NCBI RefSeq assembly: GCF_963678635.1
Contig: NC_087070.1
Location: 28,144,848-28,208,847, forward strand
Length of the DNA: 64,000 nucleotides
DNA from: Symsagittifera roscoffensis
Lineage: Eukaryota > Xenacoelomorpha > Acoela > Convolutidae
Reading direction: 5' to 3'
Shown: positions 10,565-22,322 of the stretch, in pieces
How positions within the stretch are numbered: the first letter of the stretch is position 1
Layout of the letters: every line of letters starts with the position of its first letter
The notes under the pieces: model-generated
Databases searched by the model: none
Told to the model about the DNA's origin: nothing
What the model saw: only the letters and a program-made list of their open reading frames with translations
Position numbers and translations under genes: made by a program

Positions 10565-10915
10565 CAACAGAACATCATGAAAGTCTCAAGCGCTTGAGCC
10601 CAATCTTAGATGCAGAAGCTATTATCAGCAGAGCTGGTTTTAGAACAGTCGAGGCTATATAGATCAAATTTTCGATATCAAAACCGCGAGACAATGGGAC
10701 TTCGCCGAGACTGATGGGCATTCTGAATGTCCTCTACAGTATGTCAAAGTCCACTCTATCCCTCTAAAGTTTAATATTGGTAATGATTGGGTGATGACCA
10801 AAGCGCTAGACGGCAGCAATCGTGGTATCCAACTTGGCCATCCGACGTTGAGCGACCAATGACATCTGTTTTTAGAGGATAACTTGAAGAGAGCCCAAAG
10901 TCTGCTGAACATTGT
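10565..10915 (+). pseudogene. Possible retroelement integrase-region fossil
   Basis: Plus-strand translation gives short segments, LSPILDAEAI and GHPTLSDQ followed by LFLEDNLKRAQ. They recall the N-terminal integrase region of BEL/Pao-type LTR retroelements (L.P.LD..G.I then HP......LI.D.H). It is interrupted and short, base composition is less AT-rich than its surroundings, and it stops near the assembly gap. The assignment rests on pattern memory only and is weak. Confidence 0.3.
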
Positions 10916-11000
10916 CTTTCAAACGGCTTCTGAAACTGTGCCAGCCATAATTTGCGAGAAAAATAAAATGCTCCGTTCTGGATCAGCTGACGCCTACCCC

Positions 11001-11200
11001 NNNNNNNNNNNNNNNNNNNNNNNNNNNNNNNNNNNNNNNNNNNNNNNNNNNNNNNNNNNNNNNNNNNNNNNNNNNNNNNNNNNNNNNNNNNNNNNNNNNN
11101 NNNNNNNNNNNNNNNNNNNNNNNNNNNNNNNNNNNNNNNNNNNNNNNNNNNNNNNNNNNNNNNNNNNNNNNNNNNNNNNNNNNNNNNNNNNNNNNNNNNN
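11001..11200. other. Assembly gap (200 N)
   Basis: Exactly 200 undetermined bases, a common fixed-size gap filler. The sequence right after it starts inside the 1.14-kb tandem repeat, so the gap probably hides more repeat units and its true size is unknown. Confidence 0.98.
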
Positions 11201-13440
11201 AGTCCAAAACTTCGATTTCATTCTGAAACCTGATTATTAAACTTTAGTCAGAAAGTCTTAAAATTATTAATTAATGATTTTTTACACCACGCTCGGTTAA
11301 ATTCAAATTTTTTGCATAACCGAGTTTTTAATCAAAAATTTGGCAAAAGTTATAAATTGGCTCAAAAGTGTTGCTTCTTTTTTCAGTAACTTGATGTGAA
11401 AATTATCTAACAATCCAAACACTAAACTTTCAATATTTTAGTTCTATTAGGTAAGTTTTGGCCATTCCGACAACTCACGAGTCTCCGTTAGGTATAAACT
11501 TTTGACAAGGCCTGGTGGTAGTTCAAACTGTGGAAATCCGTGAATCAACTGAAACAAGCTTCGTTTTTAATTCGGTCGGCCAAAATATGTTTGAAATTGA
11601 TGGCAGGCAATACTCAGCATGCCAGATACTGAGATGACGAGAAAAAATACTACACATGTACACATGAACTTAGACAAAAGGCTGAGAATCGACGTTTGAT
11701 GTAAATGTTTTTTTTTTCAAAAAATGTCTTGGACAAAAGATCAAAATTACAGCTCGAACTTGAAAGCTTTTCGAATGACTTGACAAATTTGAGAGCTACG
11801 TCGCTGTCTTATCCCAACAAACTGCCGGCTTGAATAATTATCGTTAATTTACAGTTGATTACAAAATAACCATCTGCACTTCTGCATTTCTGCAATTAAT
11901 AAAGTCACTAACCTTTTTTGAAATTTACGTTCATCTGCATGCACAAATTTTAGGAGAAGCAAATTGTTTCATGTTACAAACTTTTTCAAAGCTCAAATAC
12001 TTCTATCTAGATTACATTGAGGGCAGTAGCAAGCGCACAATTGTAAAAAAAATCCGAAATCAAACAACATAATGCACGCGCTCTTTTTAATCTATGCATT
12101 TGAAACAAGTTGAAACAAGTGATCTGCTCCTTTTATTTGTAAAATTTTTCCCGTAAATTGTGACTGCGTCGTTTAATTTTTAGTGCGAAATTCCACTTGA
12201 CTTCTGTGATTTTGGTAGCAGTGAAATAACCATCTATTTTTTCAGTTTTTGATCAGATTTTTTAACCTATTTATTTGAAACAAGTTTTTTAAAAAAATTA
12301 TTTGGATTTTTTGGTTTTTATCTTGTTGAAATTGCCGTGAGTCCAAAACTTCGATTTCATTCTGAAACCTGATTATTAAACTTTAGTCAAAAAATCTTAA
12401 AATTATTAATTAATGATTTTTTACACCACGTTCGGTTAAATTCAAATTTTTTGCATAACCGAGTTTTTAATCAAAAATAGTTTTAAATTGGCTCAAAAGT
12501 GTTGCTTCTTTTTTCAGTAACTTGATGTGAAAATTATCTAACAATCCAAACACTAAATTTTCATTATTTTAGTTCTATTTGTAAGTTTTGGCCGTTCCGA
12601 CAACTCACGAGTCTCCGTTAGGTATAAACTTTTGACAAGGCCTGGTGGTAGTTCAAACTGTGGAAATCCGTGAATCAACTGAAACAAGCTTCGTTTTTAA
12701 TTCGGTCGGCCAAAATATGTTTGAAAATGATGGCAGGCATTACTCAGCATGCCAGATACTGAGATGACGAGAAAAAATACTACACATGTACACATGAACT
12801 TGGACAAAAGGCTGAGAATCGACGTTTGATGTAAATGTTTTTTTTTTCAAAAAATGTCTTGGACAAAATATCAAAATTACAGCTCGAACTTGAAAGCTTT
12901 TCGAATGATTTGACCAATTTGAGAGCTACGTCGCTGCCTTATCCCAACAAACTGCCGGCTTGAATGTTTATCGTGTATTTACAGTAGATTACAAAATAAC
13001 CATCTGCACTTCTGCATTTCAGCCATTAATAAAGTCACTAACTTGTTTTGAAATTTACGTTCATCTGCATGCAGAAATTTTAGGAGAAGCAAATTGTTTC
13101 ATGTTACAAACTTTTTCAAAGCTCGAATACTTCTATCTAGATTACATTGAGGGCAGTAGCCCGCGCACAATTGAAATAAATTCCGAAATCAAACAACATA
13201 ATGCACGCGCTCTTTTTAATCTATGCATTTGAAACAAGTTGAAACAAGTGATCTGCTCCTTTGATTAGAAAATTTTTTCTCGTAAACTGTGACTACGTCG
13301 GTTAAATTTTAGTGCGAAGTTCCGCTTGTCTTCTGTGATTTTGGTAGCAGTGAAATAACTATCTATTTTTTCAGTTTTTGATCGTATTTTTTAATCTATG
13401 TATTTGAAACAAGTTTTTTTTTAAAAAATTATTTGGATTT
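11201..13440 (+). repeat. 1.14-kb tandem repeat, two units
   Basis: The unit from 11,201 (AGTCCAAAACTTCGATTTCA) starts again at 12,340. The two copies stay collinear and more than 90 percent alike by eye. Unit 2 ends near 13,440 at ATTATTTGGATTTTTTG. The open frame at 12,960-13,232 occurs in only one unit and is not supported as a gene. Confidence 0.9.
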
Positions 13441-13924
13441 TTTGCCTAAAGTTTTTTTAAAAGCCAATACGGCTAATCAACACCCAATGCGTGCATAATA
13501 TGTCTCAAAGTATCCGATACGGTAAGATCGGATAACATGAGAGAGGATACTTATTTTAGCCCAAAAATTGTGATAAACTTATTTAAAAGGGAAGTATTCG
13601 AAAATAATTGATAAGTATTCAATTGCTAAAAAAGTTAGCTTTCAAACGGAAGTTTGTCAAAAATGGTCAAGTTTTGCTTGCCCTCAAATAATTGAAAGCT
13701 GATGATTATTCCGCTTAAACTGAATATACATCTTTGTTTCAGCTCCTTGGAGTTTTCCTGAGCCTAAATTTATGAAACCAATCTATGAATAATTTTCGTC
13801 GAAAAAGACAGTTAGTTTTCTCAATCTGGTCGGCTTGATCCCCAACCATCTGTCTCTGTTTAGCTCTATCAGAACTATACTTTACTCTTCCGTATCTAGA
13901 ATATTGCTAAGATTTTGACTGAAT

Positions 13925-14495
13925 AATGCAATGAAGGGACTTCTGACTAGACACACGCTTTTATAAATTGCTAAGTCAGGCATGATTGCTAACATTTTTC
14001 CTAAAAATGAACAACAAAAAAAAATGAACAGAACAGAAAAATAAAACAACAAAATTTTTTTCTCAATTTTATACTGGTTTTTTGTATGAAATTTTTGTAA
14101 AAACAAATATTTTTGTTTGATTTTGCTGTTCTGTAAAATTTTGTTGTTCTGTTAAAATTTGATAAGTATTCAATTGCAAAAAAATTAGCTTTTAATCGGA
14201 AATTTGTCAAAAATGGTTAAATTTTAGTTTCCCTTCAAGTATTTGAAAGCTGAAATGATTCACAACATTTGTCCTAAAATTGAACAACCAACAAAATTAA
14301 AGAAGAGCAGCAAAACATTTATAATTTTTGTAATTTTATACAATAAACCAGTATAAAAATTTGAAAAATTTTTTGGTTCAATTTTTCTGTTACTTTTTTT
14401 CTTGTTCATTTTTAGGACAAATGTTGTCAATTATGCCTGATTTAAAATTTATGAAAGCGTGTGTCTAGTCTGAAGGCCCTTCATTTTTGTCAATT
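13925..14495. mobile_element. Fold-back (long inverted repeat) element
   Basis: The left arm, ATGAAGGGACTTCTGACTAG with ACACACGCTTTTATAAATT and a CCTAAAAATGAACAA end, is repeated inverted at 14,397-14,490 with about 85 percent identity by eye. The arms are about 95 bp. The interior holds smaller inverted pieces (ATACTGGTTT / AAACCAGTAT) and a diverged copy of 13,604-13,700. It was multiplied with its host unit; the sister copy is at about 15,334-15,893. It carries no transposase. Confidence 0.65.
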
Positions 14496-15333
14496 TTTTT
14501 GTCATGATTGACAACATGATTGACAACATTTGTCCTGAAAATACTTTGAATACTTTGAGAGCAGTAACCCTCGCACAAATGTAAAAAAAATTCGAAATCA
14601 AGTAACATAATGCACGCGCACTTTTTAATCTATGCATATGAAGGAAGTTGAAACAAGTGATCTGCTCCTTTGATTAGAAAATGTTTTCTCGTAAACTGTG
14701 ACTACGTCGGTTAAATTTTAGTGCGAAGTTCCGCTTGTCTTCTGTGATTTTGGTAGCAGTGAAATAACTATCTATTTTTTCAGTTTTTGATGGTATTTTT
14801 TAATCTATGTATTTGAAACAAGTTTTTTTTAAAAAAATTATTTGGATTTTTTGCCTAAAGTTTTTTTAAAAGCCAATACGGCTAATCAACACCCAATGCG
14901 TGCATAATATGTCTCAAAGTATCCGATACGGTAAGATCGGATAATATGAGAGAGGATACTTATTTTAGCCCAAAAATTGTGATAAACTTATTTAAAAGGG
15001 AAGTATTCGAAAATAATTGATAAGTATTCAATTGCAAAAAAAGTTAGCTTTCAAACGGAAGTTTGTCAAAAATGGTCAAGTTTTGCTTGCCCTCAAATAA
15101 TTGAAAGCTGATGATTATTCCGCTTAAACTGAATATACATCTTTGTTTCAGCTCCTTGGAGTTTTCCTGAGCCTAAATTTATGAAACCAATCTATGAATA
15201 ATTTTCGTCCAAAAAGACAGTTAGTTTTCTCAATCTGGTCGGCTTGATCCCCAACCATCTGTCTCTGTTTAGCTCTATCAGAACTATACTTTACTCTTCC
15301 GTATCTAGAATATTGCTAAGATTTTGACTGAAT

Positions 15334-15893
15334 AATGCAATGAAGGGACTTCTGACTAGACACACGCTTTTATAAATTGCTAAGTCAGGCATGATTGCCA
15401 ACATTTTTCCTAAAAATGAACAACAAAAAAAAATGAACAGAACAGAAAAATAAAACAACAAAATTTTTTTCTCAATTTTATACTGGTTTTTTGTATGAAA
15501 TTTTTGTAAAAACAAATATTTTTGTTTGATTTTGCTGTTCTGTAAAATTTTGTTGTTCTGTTAAATTTTGATAAATATTCAATTGCAAAAAAATTAGCTT
15601 TTAATCGGAAATTTGTCAAAAATGGTTAAATTTTGGTTTCCCTTCAAGTATTTGAAAGCTGAAATGATTCACAACATTTGTCCTAAAATTGAACAACCAA
15701 CAAAATTAAAGAAGAGCAGCAAAACATTTATAATTTTTACAATAAACCAGTATAAAAATTTGAAAAATTTTTTTGTTCAATTTTTCTGTTACTTTTTTCT
15801 TGTTCATTTTTAGGACAAATGTTGTCAATTATGCCTGATTTAAAATTTATGAAAGCGTGTGTCTAGTCAGAAGGCCCTTCATTTTTGTCAATT
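15334..15893. mobile_element. Fold-back element, duplicated copy
   Basis: Same structure as 13,925-14,495, about 1.41 kb downstream, carried by the second 1.4-kb tandem unit. Confidence 0.6.
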
Positions 15894-16215
15894 TTTTTGT
15901 CATGATTGACAACATGATTGACAACATTTGTCCTGAAAATACTTTGAATACTTTGAGAGCAGTAACCCTCGCACAAATGTAAAAAAAATCCGAAATCAAG
16001 TAACATAATGCACGCGCACTTTTTAATCTATGCATTTGAAGGAAGTTGAAACAAGTGATCTGCTCCTTTGATTAGAAAAATTTTTCTCGTAAACTGTGAC
16101 TACGTCGGTTAAATTTTAGTGCGAAGTTCCGCTTGTCTTCTGTGATTTTGGTAGCAGTAAAACAACCATCTACTTTTTCAGTATAGCTTCGTTTTTGATC
16201 GTATTTTTCCTTTGT

Positions 16216-19200
16216 TTTTTGTTCATTCGTCCTAAAGGATTTGGATAATAATTTATAGACATTTCACTTGATTTTAATTTCTACTTTTACATATTTGGTT
16301 TCGTATATTTTTTTGTTTAACTTTTCGCTTTGTTGTGCCCAAAGGAATTTAGTTTATATGTTATCCACAAAGGTGTGGAGTTTGTGTCCCAGCCGGATAT
16401 TATGATTATTTTTAGTATTTATGGTTTTTTGGTGAATTTATAGTATTTTTGGTGAATATTGAATTGTGGGACGTGTCTGCTTAAGTTTTGTTGGTCATGG
16501 CTTTTGATTTTGTTTTTATTTTTCTTTGTTTTTTGTTGCTGAAAAGATTTTTTTGGCCTTGATGGTTTCGCCTTATTTAATATTGGCTTAATAGCTTATT
16601 TTGGGTCATGTAAAGACTTATTTAAAAAGAGGTAGTTTGCGATGCAAAATCAGAGTCTTAAATTTATTATCTCAATCTTTTTGTTCTGGGCTTAATGAGC
16701 GTCTACCTAATTTTTATTATTTAAGTGGACGTTCGGCAAATACCAAAAGCTTATTTCATACTGATGGTTATGCTTTAAACTGTTTTTCTGAAAACACTTC
16801 CGTAGTATTTCAATTTTTTGTTGGTTTTTTTTTTATTTGTTTCATTTTCTGTTCGCTAGTTTGCAACGCTGTGTTTGCGTTGTCTTGTAAGTGATGCAAA
16901 GCCCTGCTTTGTTTGATTTAAAAGACTTCGCTCGAGCCCCAAAGTCGAGAGCTTGAAAAATTGTGGCAAAACGAATCACATATCTTTATGCGTGCGATTA
17001 GCAAGCGTTATCAAACTGGAATATAGACTTTTTTCTAGTTGACAACTATTTTAACAAAATCACTGAATCATTTGACCAGCTTTCATTTTCTTGAAAACAT
17101 AAATTTAACTACCAGGTAAAACTAAAAATAAAAGTTAATTTTACCTAAAAGACGGCTGAGGGTCGACGCTCGAATCCTGTCAGCTTTTATGATTCGTAGG
17201 CTTAGTTGCCAGATTTGTTTTTTACATGACTTGTGTTGTAAGAGATTTCTTTTGTCATTGAAAGTGTTCTTTGATGCTTTGATGTAATTTTCATTTTACA
17301 AGTTTTGTGTAAAATTGCATTTTGAAAAGACTTTGTGCAATTTCTTATTTTTAATTTACACGTTTTCAGGTTATGATGTTGGTTATCACAACTTATATTG
17401 CGTAGGTTTGAGGGCAAAATATGTTTTATACTTCTATGTTTTTCAGCACGGATGAGCCGTAAAACTTTTTTTTTCGGCGCAACGTATGTCTGCTCAAAAA
17501 TTGTTGGCTTTCTTACTGCTTTGACAGTTTTGTTTTGATGCTTATAATTTTTCAATTGGCGTATTTTTCAAAAGATCATTTTTTTTCGATAGTGTTTCAA
17601 ATCTCAAATATAATTTCTACGGTTTTACCTCTTACGGTCGGATAGGATTTCATACTATGTATGTGTATTCTCGCATGTAATGCGAAGCTTTGCTTAGCCT
17701 CTGTTAGTAATTTTTGTTAAGATATATTTAATTCGGTTCCAAGTTTTCGGTTTCTTGCTAGTTTTATGTTTTGAAACAACTTTTTAATTTTTTTGTCGGT
17801 TCATGTGCTAATAATGATAGTCATTTTTCTCCAAGGTATGTGGGGATAAGCTCTGCTTTGTCTATTTATAGCAAGTATGAGCTCAGGAATTAGAATATGT
17901 TCGAAAAATTTTCAAATGCATTCTGAATATATTTTAAAATTTTCGAATAGTATAAAAGCAAATTTATCAAAAATGCTTGGTTAAAAAAACAGATTTTTGC
18001 CCGGATAAAAACCCGCCGAGCACAAATATTGCATTGCAGTCTTCGAAAATTGATTAGTTAGCCGCGTCTATTGGATTGAAATCTATACAGGAGATTTATC
18101 AAATTTATTTAATTTAGGGAATAATCAGACCGCAATATTTCAAATTGGAATAAATAACGCGTGATTATTTTTCACGTTGGCAGATGCAAATTAAATCATT
18201 TTGTACATGACATAGAAAGGGAGGGGTACAAAAAAAAGAAAAAAAATCTCTTTTTTTCTTTGAGTTTATTTTTTCGTCGACTCTAACGGATAGTAGGGAC
18301 AATAAAGGCATGGCCCTGATATGAGTGCTGATGTTCTCGTTTTCCTATGAAGAGCGTCAAAAATTTGTTTACACTTGCGAGAACGAGTTTCTTCTAATCG
18401 TGAAATAGACTTATTTCCCGTAAAAACACTTTTCTACAGATTTGTAATAGACATTGTTGTTGTTTTATATCGGTGCTTGGCAATTTTCAGGCCCTCCCTC
18501 ACTTGGGCTGGGATAAATGTGGTTGTTTTTGCTCTTATGAGCAGGGGTTTGAGTCCCGGTCGGGTCTTATTTTTTTCCATGTTTGAAATTGAAATTGTTT
18601 CGAAATCAATTTAAATAAATTGAAAAGGTGTAAAACCGTTTGTCGGCTTATTTGCCACTCTCTGAATTTTTTTACGCTGTAAACAATTTTCATTGCAATT
18701 TCCAAATTCGTTAATAAACTTAGTTGCATTTACTAACCTTGAAGGATATTTTTACCATTTTTCTTTTTTTTTGCTTAGAAATGTTGTTTGGCTTGAATAA
18801 TTTCAGCTCATGTTTTGTCTGTTCAGTGAATTTATTTTCAGGTCATAACGAGGATTAAAAATTATTATTCTTGTTTTGAATAAAATTAAGTCGGTTGGTA
18901 CTATAAAATTAAAACTTGAATGTTTTTATTCGCTCAAACTTTTACTTTATGAAGACAATCTCCTTGAGAATTTTTGCTTTCGGATCAATTGGCTTCTAAC
19001 CACGCGCTTTTGGCTCATTGAAATCTTGGAAAACAGTTAAAGCTTATTGAATGCTAGTGGTTATGTTCGTCGTCTGTTTTTCTGAGATTGATATTTTCGT
19101 AATTTCAAAAAACTTGTTGGTTCAATTGGCGTCTAAGCACGTGTTTATAGCGAAGCAAATGGTCGTAATAAACTCAAATTTGCTTAATGCTTCTGGCTGC

Positions 19201-21224
19201 GTTTCTCGTTTTTCGTCTGGAATTTTTGTTATTTCAAAAAATATTGTCAGTTTTTTTTATTTTTTTTCGCTTGAGTATTTTTTATAGATTTGGTGGCCTG
19301 CAATGCTACGCTCGCTTTTGTTACATCGCAAATGACGCGAAGCTTTTGTTATATCGCAAATGATATGAATCGAATATCCTTTAATACCATTTCAATTTCA
19401 TTTTGGTTTCAACCATGTGGAAAATGTTGAATGAAAGGTACTCTAGTCTTTTAAAATCGATTGGCTTGAAAGCTGGATTATAATATGTCAATCTTTACGA
19501 AGTCAGTTTGGGCACTCGATACTTGCACAATTTGGTGTGTGTAGGTCTATTAGTTAATCAAAAAGTTTCATTTCTTTAATAAATACATATTTTAATAAGT
19601 TGTTTGATCGAAATCTTCTAATTTTAGCAGATCAATTGAGTGTCCTTGCTTTTTTATCAAATTTAATTCCTACTACAAATTTTTGGTCAGACTTATGGCA
19701 TCCGAAAATTTTTTTTCTTTTTTCAAAGTTTCAAAGAACATTGGAGTATACAACAATTTTTTTATAACAAAAAGCCCCTATCTTGTAACATTCTTAGAAA
19801 CTATTTTTTAGAAGTTGTAATATTCTTTAAGAAAATGCTAAGCTCGGGAACTTTTTAATACGAGGCAAAACTGTGGACTGGATAGGCGCACACATTGGTG
19901 TGTGTAGGTCTCTGAAATCCAGAGACAAGCCATTAAACATGTAAAAAAAAAATCGGAATGATTACAAAAAAAAACAAAGAACAAAAGAAGAACATGAAGA
20001 GCGTCCTTGTTGCGGAATCTGCTTACAATTAACCAATTAACAAACACACCGTTTGACCTCGTAACGTTGAGTTTTTGAGGAGCCCGTTTTTTCGGCTCAT
20101 TTTTTACAGCTGACTCAAAGTACTGATTTGATCTAAAAGAAAGGAAAAAGTTATCAGGAGCGATTTAGGGGACGGAAAGGGTGCATTCCTGGTAGAACTT
20201 GTTTCGGGGAGGAACGATGTGGAACGACCTTTTCTCGGAGACTCGACCCCCTAACCATTCAAAAAGTCTACCCAAATCATTTTCCTACCGGTTTTTGTAC
20301 TTTGAGGGACAACGGACGGCCGGATAAAGTTTCTCTTAGTGCTAATTTAAAGCTATGATTTGCGTTTCTCGACTCGTTTTCCTCCATTTGCGAATCATTT
20401 CAGACATTTGTGTTAAATTTTCTAGATATTGTTTTTTTTTCGATTTTTTTCCAATTACTTTTCCCGTCTCACATTCTGTTAGCATGCAATGCTAAGTATG
20501 CTTGTTGTTTTGCTAGTTCTGCCAAGCTCTGCTTATAGCCCCTTGTGAAAATCAATTGCTCTCATTTAAAAAATTTGAGCGCATCAGAGACAAGAGACAA
20601 ACATGGTGCCAATGTAAGTAAGAGGGGTAGGGAGGGGGGGGGGGCAAACACGATTTATGGTCAAAACTTTTCATAAAAGTTCCAAAACGTCATATCAATT
20701 TTGACGTGTTTATTTTCTGAATTTGATTGCGAATTTTCAAAATAAGGTCATTATATAGTTTTAGAGAAGCTCAAAAAATCCCAATCTCCTTAGAAAAGTT
20801 CCTGTGCCGTCACTGGTATAACACTATTTGAAATGCAAGCTAGACCAACTAAAAAACCTTATTCAAGCCATGTAAAAGACATGGGCAAACTTAAGCTCTG
20901 GGTTGGTAACAGGTGGAATGGAAATTCTTCAAAATTTTTCAGGATCGGCTGAAATTGCTGCGTGAATAGTTTCTCATTGTCCTTGTTACATGATAAAAAT
21001 CGAGAATCTTCGTTTATCGGGAGAAAATCGAGGGTTAAGAACCTTGTGAATAGAAATTAAGTAAAAGATTGCAATTGGGAGATTAAAACAGTTGCCAAAT
21101 TTTATGACATTCGGACAGAGTGAGCTAAAATCGGTTCTTTGGCTACTTTTGACATGTGATGGGGAAACGCAAGGAAAACCGTTCAGTGAAGCTTAAGTAT
21201 TTTTTCGACCTCTATAATGTATCT
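16216..21224. other. T/G-rich block without recognisable genes
   Basis: The plus strand is unusually rich in T and G up to about 19.9 kb. Words such as ATGCGAAGCTTTGCTTA and GATGCAAAGCCCTGCTTTG recur in degenerate form (16.9, 17.67, 17.84, 19.3 and 20.5 kb). Two diverged copies of a roughly 140-bp unit lie at 19,050-19,260. GGTGTGTGTAGGTCT occurs at 19,531 and 19,898. Open frames here, including 97 codons at 16,601-16,894 (plus) and 117 codons at 17,202-17,555 (minus, K/N/T-rich), match nothing I know. A run of ten or more G lies near 20,633. Confidence 0.4.
18480..18570 (+). repeat. Degenerate tRNA-like (SINE-type) fragment
   Basis: Contains GGGGTTTGAGTCCCGGTCGG, close to a tRNA B box and T-arm, about 40 nt after a weak A-box-like GGGCTGGGATAAATGTGG, and is followed by a T run. 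The acceptor stem cannot be built, so it is not a tRNA gene. A decayed tRNA-derived SINE is the best guess. Confidence 0.25.
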
Positions 21225-21632
21225 TCATATATCGATTGCACACACACCTTGGTAATTCAAGTTGCCACTGCATGTACACAAGTATAGCAATGGCGTCCAC
21301 GTGCGCATTAAGCAAGCATGGTCATGTCGACGAGGCTCGCCCTTCTTCCACAACTGGTGGTGAGTGTTCACTACCGTTTTCCAATCATCGCTCACAAAAA
21401 TATTCGAGCCTTCAACTCTTTTCAGGCCAATGATCAATAGGAAACTGATGCCGATTAATCGAGATAAATTATCATCGTCAATTTGTTCGACCATTGAAGG
21501 CAAAAAAACGTTCATTGGGTCGCAAAAGCTTTCCAGCTGGTCGAAATTCATGGATCTTCTGGCCCGTTTGAGACACTTTCCCATTTCCCAATTGACATCT
21601 GACTTGTAGTCATGTTCACAAATCTCAGTGGC
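21225..21632 (-). CDS. C-type lectin-like domain protein, last exon
   Basis: Encodes a C-type lectin-like fold, usually a secreted or surface carbohydrate- or protein-binding domain. Seen: a polypyrimidine acceptor (GTTGCTTTCCAG) at 21,644-21,633 is followed by about 135 open codons to a stop at 21,225. In order they hold CEHDY...W.MGKCLKRA, FDQLESFCDPMNVFLPSM, IIGLKRVEG (the usual WIGL site), a W and QLWKKGEPRRHDHACLM (the EPN/EPD site, here EPR), and a final Cys-rich CTC...GVCAID. The spacing and cysteines fit the family. The EPR in place of EPN or QPD leaves sugar binding through calcium doubtful. The open frame extends a little upstream past the acceptor, so an unspliced start at 21,683 is possible but less likely. 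The 5' exons and signal peptide are not identified; GC content is higher than in the flanks, as expected for host coding DNA. Confidence 0.68.
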   Translation of the reverse strand, partial: ATEICEHDYKSDVNWEMGKCLKRARRSMNFDQLESFCDPMNVFLPSMVEQIDDDNLSRLIGISFLLIIGLKRVEGSNIFVSDDWKTVVNTHHQLWKKGEPRRHDHACLMRTWTPLLYLCTCSGNLNYQGVCAIDI

Positions 21633-21837
21633 ATCTGGAAAGCAACAGTGGGATTTTATGGAGCATCCCGGGTCGACCTCCATAGACCGAAAACGCTAAA
21701 CATAAACTAAGTCTATGAAAAAATACTAGTCATGCAAATTTCATACATTTTGCTAAAATGAAGTCTTCGAACCTTCAAAGATCGTTTTTCTTGTTTTAGC
21801 ATAAAAGTCAGTGTATCGTACTAACTCGGGTCGAGAT

Positions 21838-22186
21838 CGCGCTCAAAAACCGCTCAAGATATGAGCGATTTGAGCGGTTTTCCAGCAAGATTTGAGAGGC
21901 TTGAGCGGTTTGGGCGGTTTGGGCGGTTTTTTTTGGAGAACCGCTCAAACCGCTCAAATCTTGCTTAAAAAACCGCTCAAATCTTGCTTAAAAAACCGCT
22001 CAAATGAGCGGTTTGAGCGGTTTTTGAGCGGTTTATCTAAAAAAAAAAACCGCTCAAAAACCGCTCAAATCTTGCGCGGTTTTTGTAGATAAACCGTTCA
22101 AAAACCGCTCAAACCGCTCATTTTGAGGCAAGATTTTGAGCGTAATTGTCTAAAAAAACCGCTCAAACCGCTCAAATCTTGCTTCA
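21838..22186. repeat. Self-complementary GAGCGGTTT / AAACCGCTC array
   Basis: About 30 copies of the 9-mer AACCGCTCA or its complement TGAGCGGTT, in both orientations and separated by ATCTTGC or AAAAAA linkers. Blocks face each other (for example at about 21,895-21,960 and 22,005-22,035), so several strong hairpins are possible. The core is much more GC-rich than the surrounding sequence. Open frames here follow from the 9-bp period. Confidence 0.85.
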
Positions 22187-22249
22187 AGTTAGGTGAAAAA
22201 TTTCGACTCGGGAAATAAAAAAGAAAAATTTTTGCTTGAAATGTTTTTA

Positions 22250-22322
22250 CATGAAAAGTGTATGACTAGCATTTTTTCACAAATGAAAACTGTATGATTA
22301 ACATTTTAGGTCAACCCAGGAT
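22250..22322 (+). repeat. TTGTATGA-motif repeat ending in CAACCCAGG
   Basis: Two motif copies (GTGTATGACTAGCATTTTTT and ACTGTATGATTAACATTTTA) then GTCAACCCAGG. Same order as at 40-157 and 5,110-5,197, with one change in the palindrome. Confidence 0.6.

Larger units (their letters stand above)
13225..16215 (+). repeat. 1.4-kb tandem repeat, two units and a partial third
   Basis: The segment beginning GATCTGCTCCTTTGATTAGA at about 13,250 recurs near 14,660 and 16,059 (periods about 1,409 and 1,400). The third copy fades near 16,190. Copies are very similar. The end of each unit (GCACGCGC(A/T)CTTTTTAATC) resembles the end of the preceding 1.14-kb unit, so the two arrays are related. Short minus-strand frames recur in each unit at the same offset (13,882-14,106 and 15,291-15,515) but are composition-driven. 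Confidence 0.9.

Noticed and set aside
10884-11240. Open frames crossing the N run
   Set aside because: The central part is undetermined sequence, so the frames have no meaning.
17202-17555. 117-codon minus-strand K/N/T-rich frame
   Set aside because: Composition matches the strand-skewed block and no motif or repeat structure supports coding.
21661-21684. CCCGGGTCGAC resembling a cloning-vector polylinker
   Set aside because: Only 11 bases match and flanks are ordinary genomic sequence; chance is sufficient.
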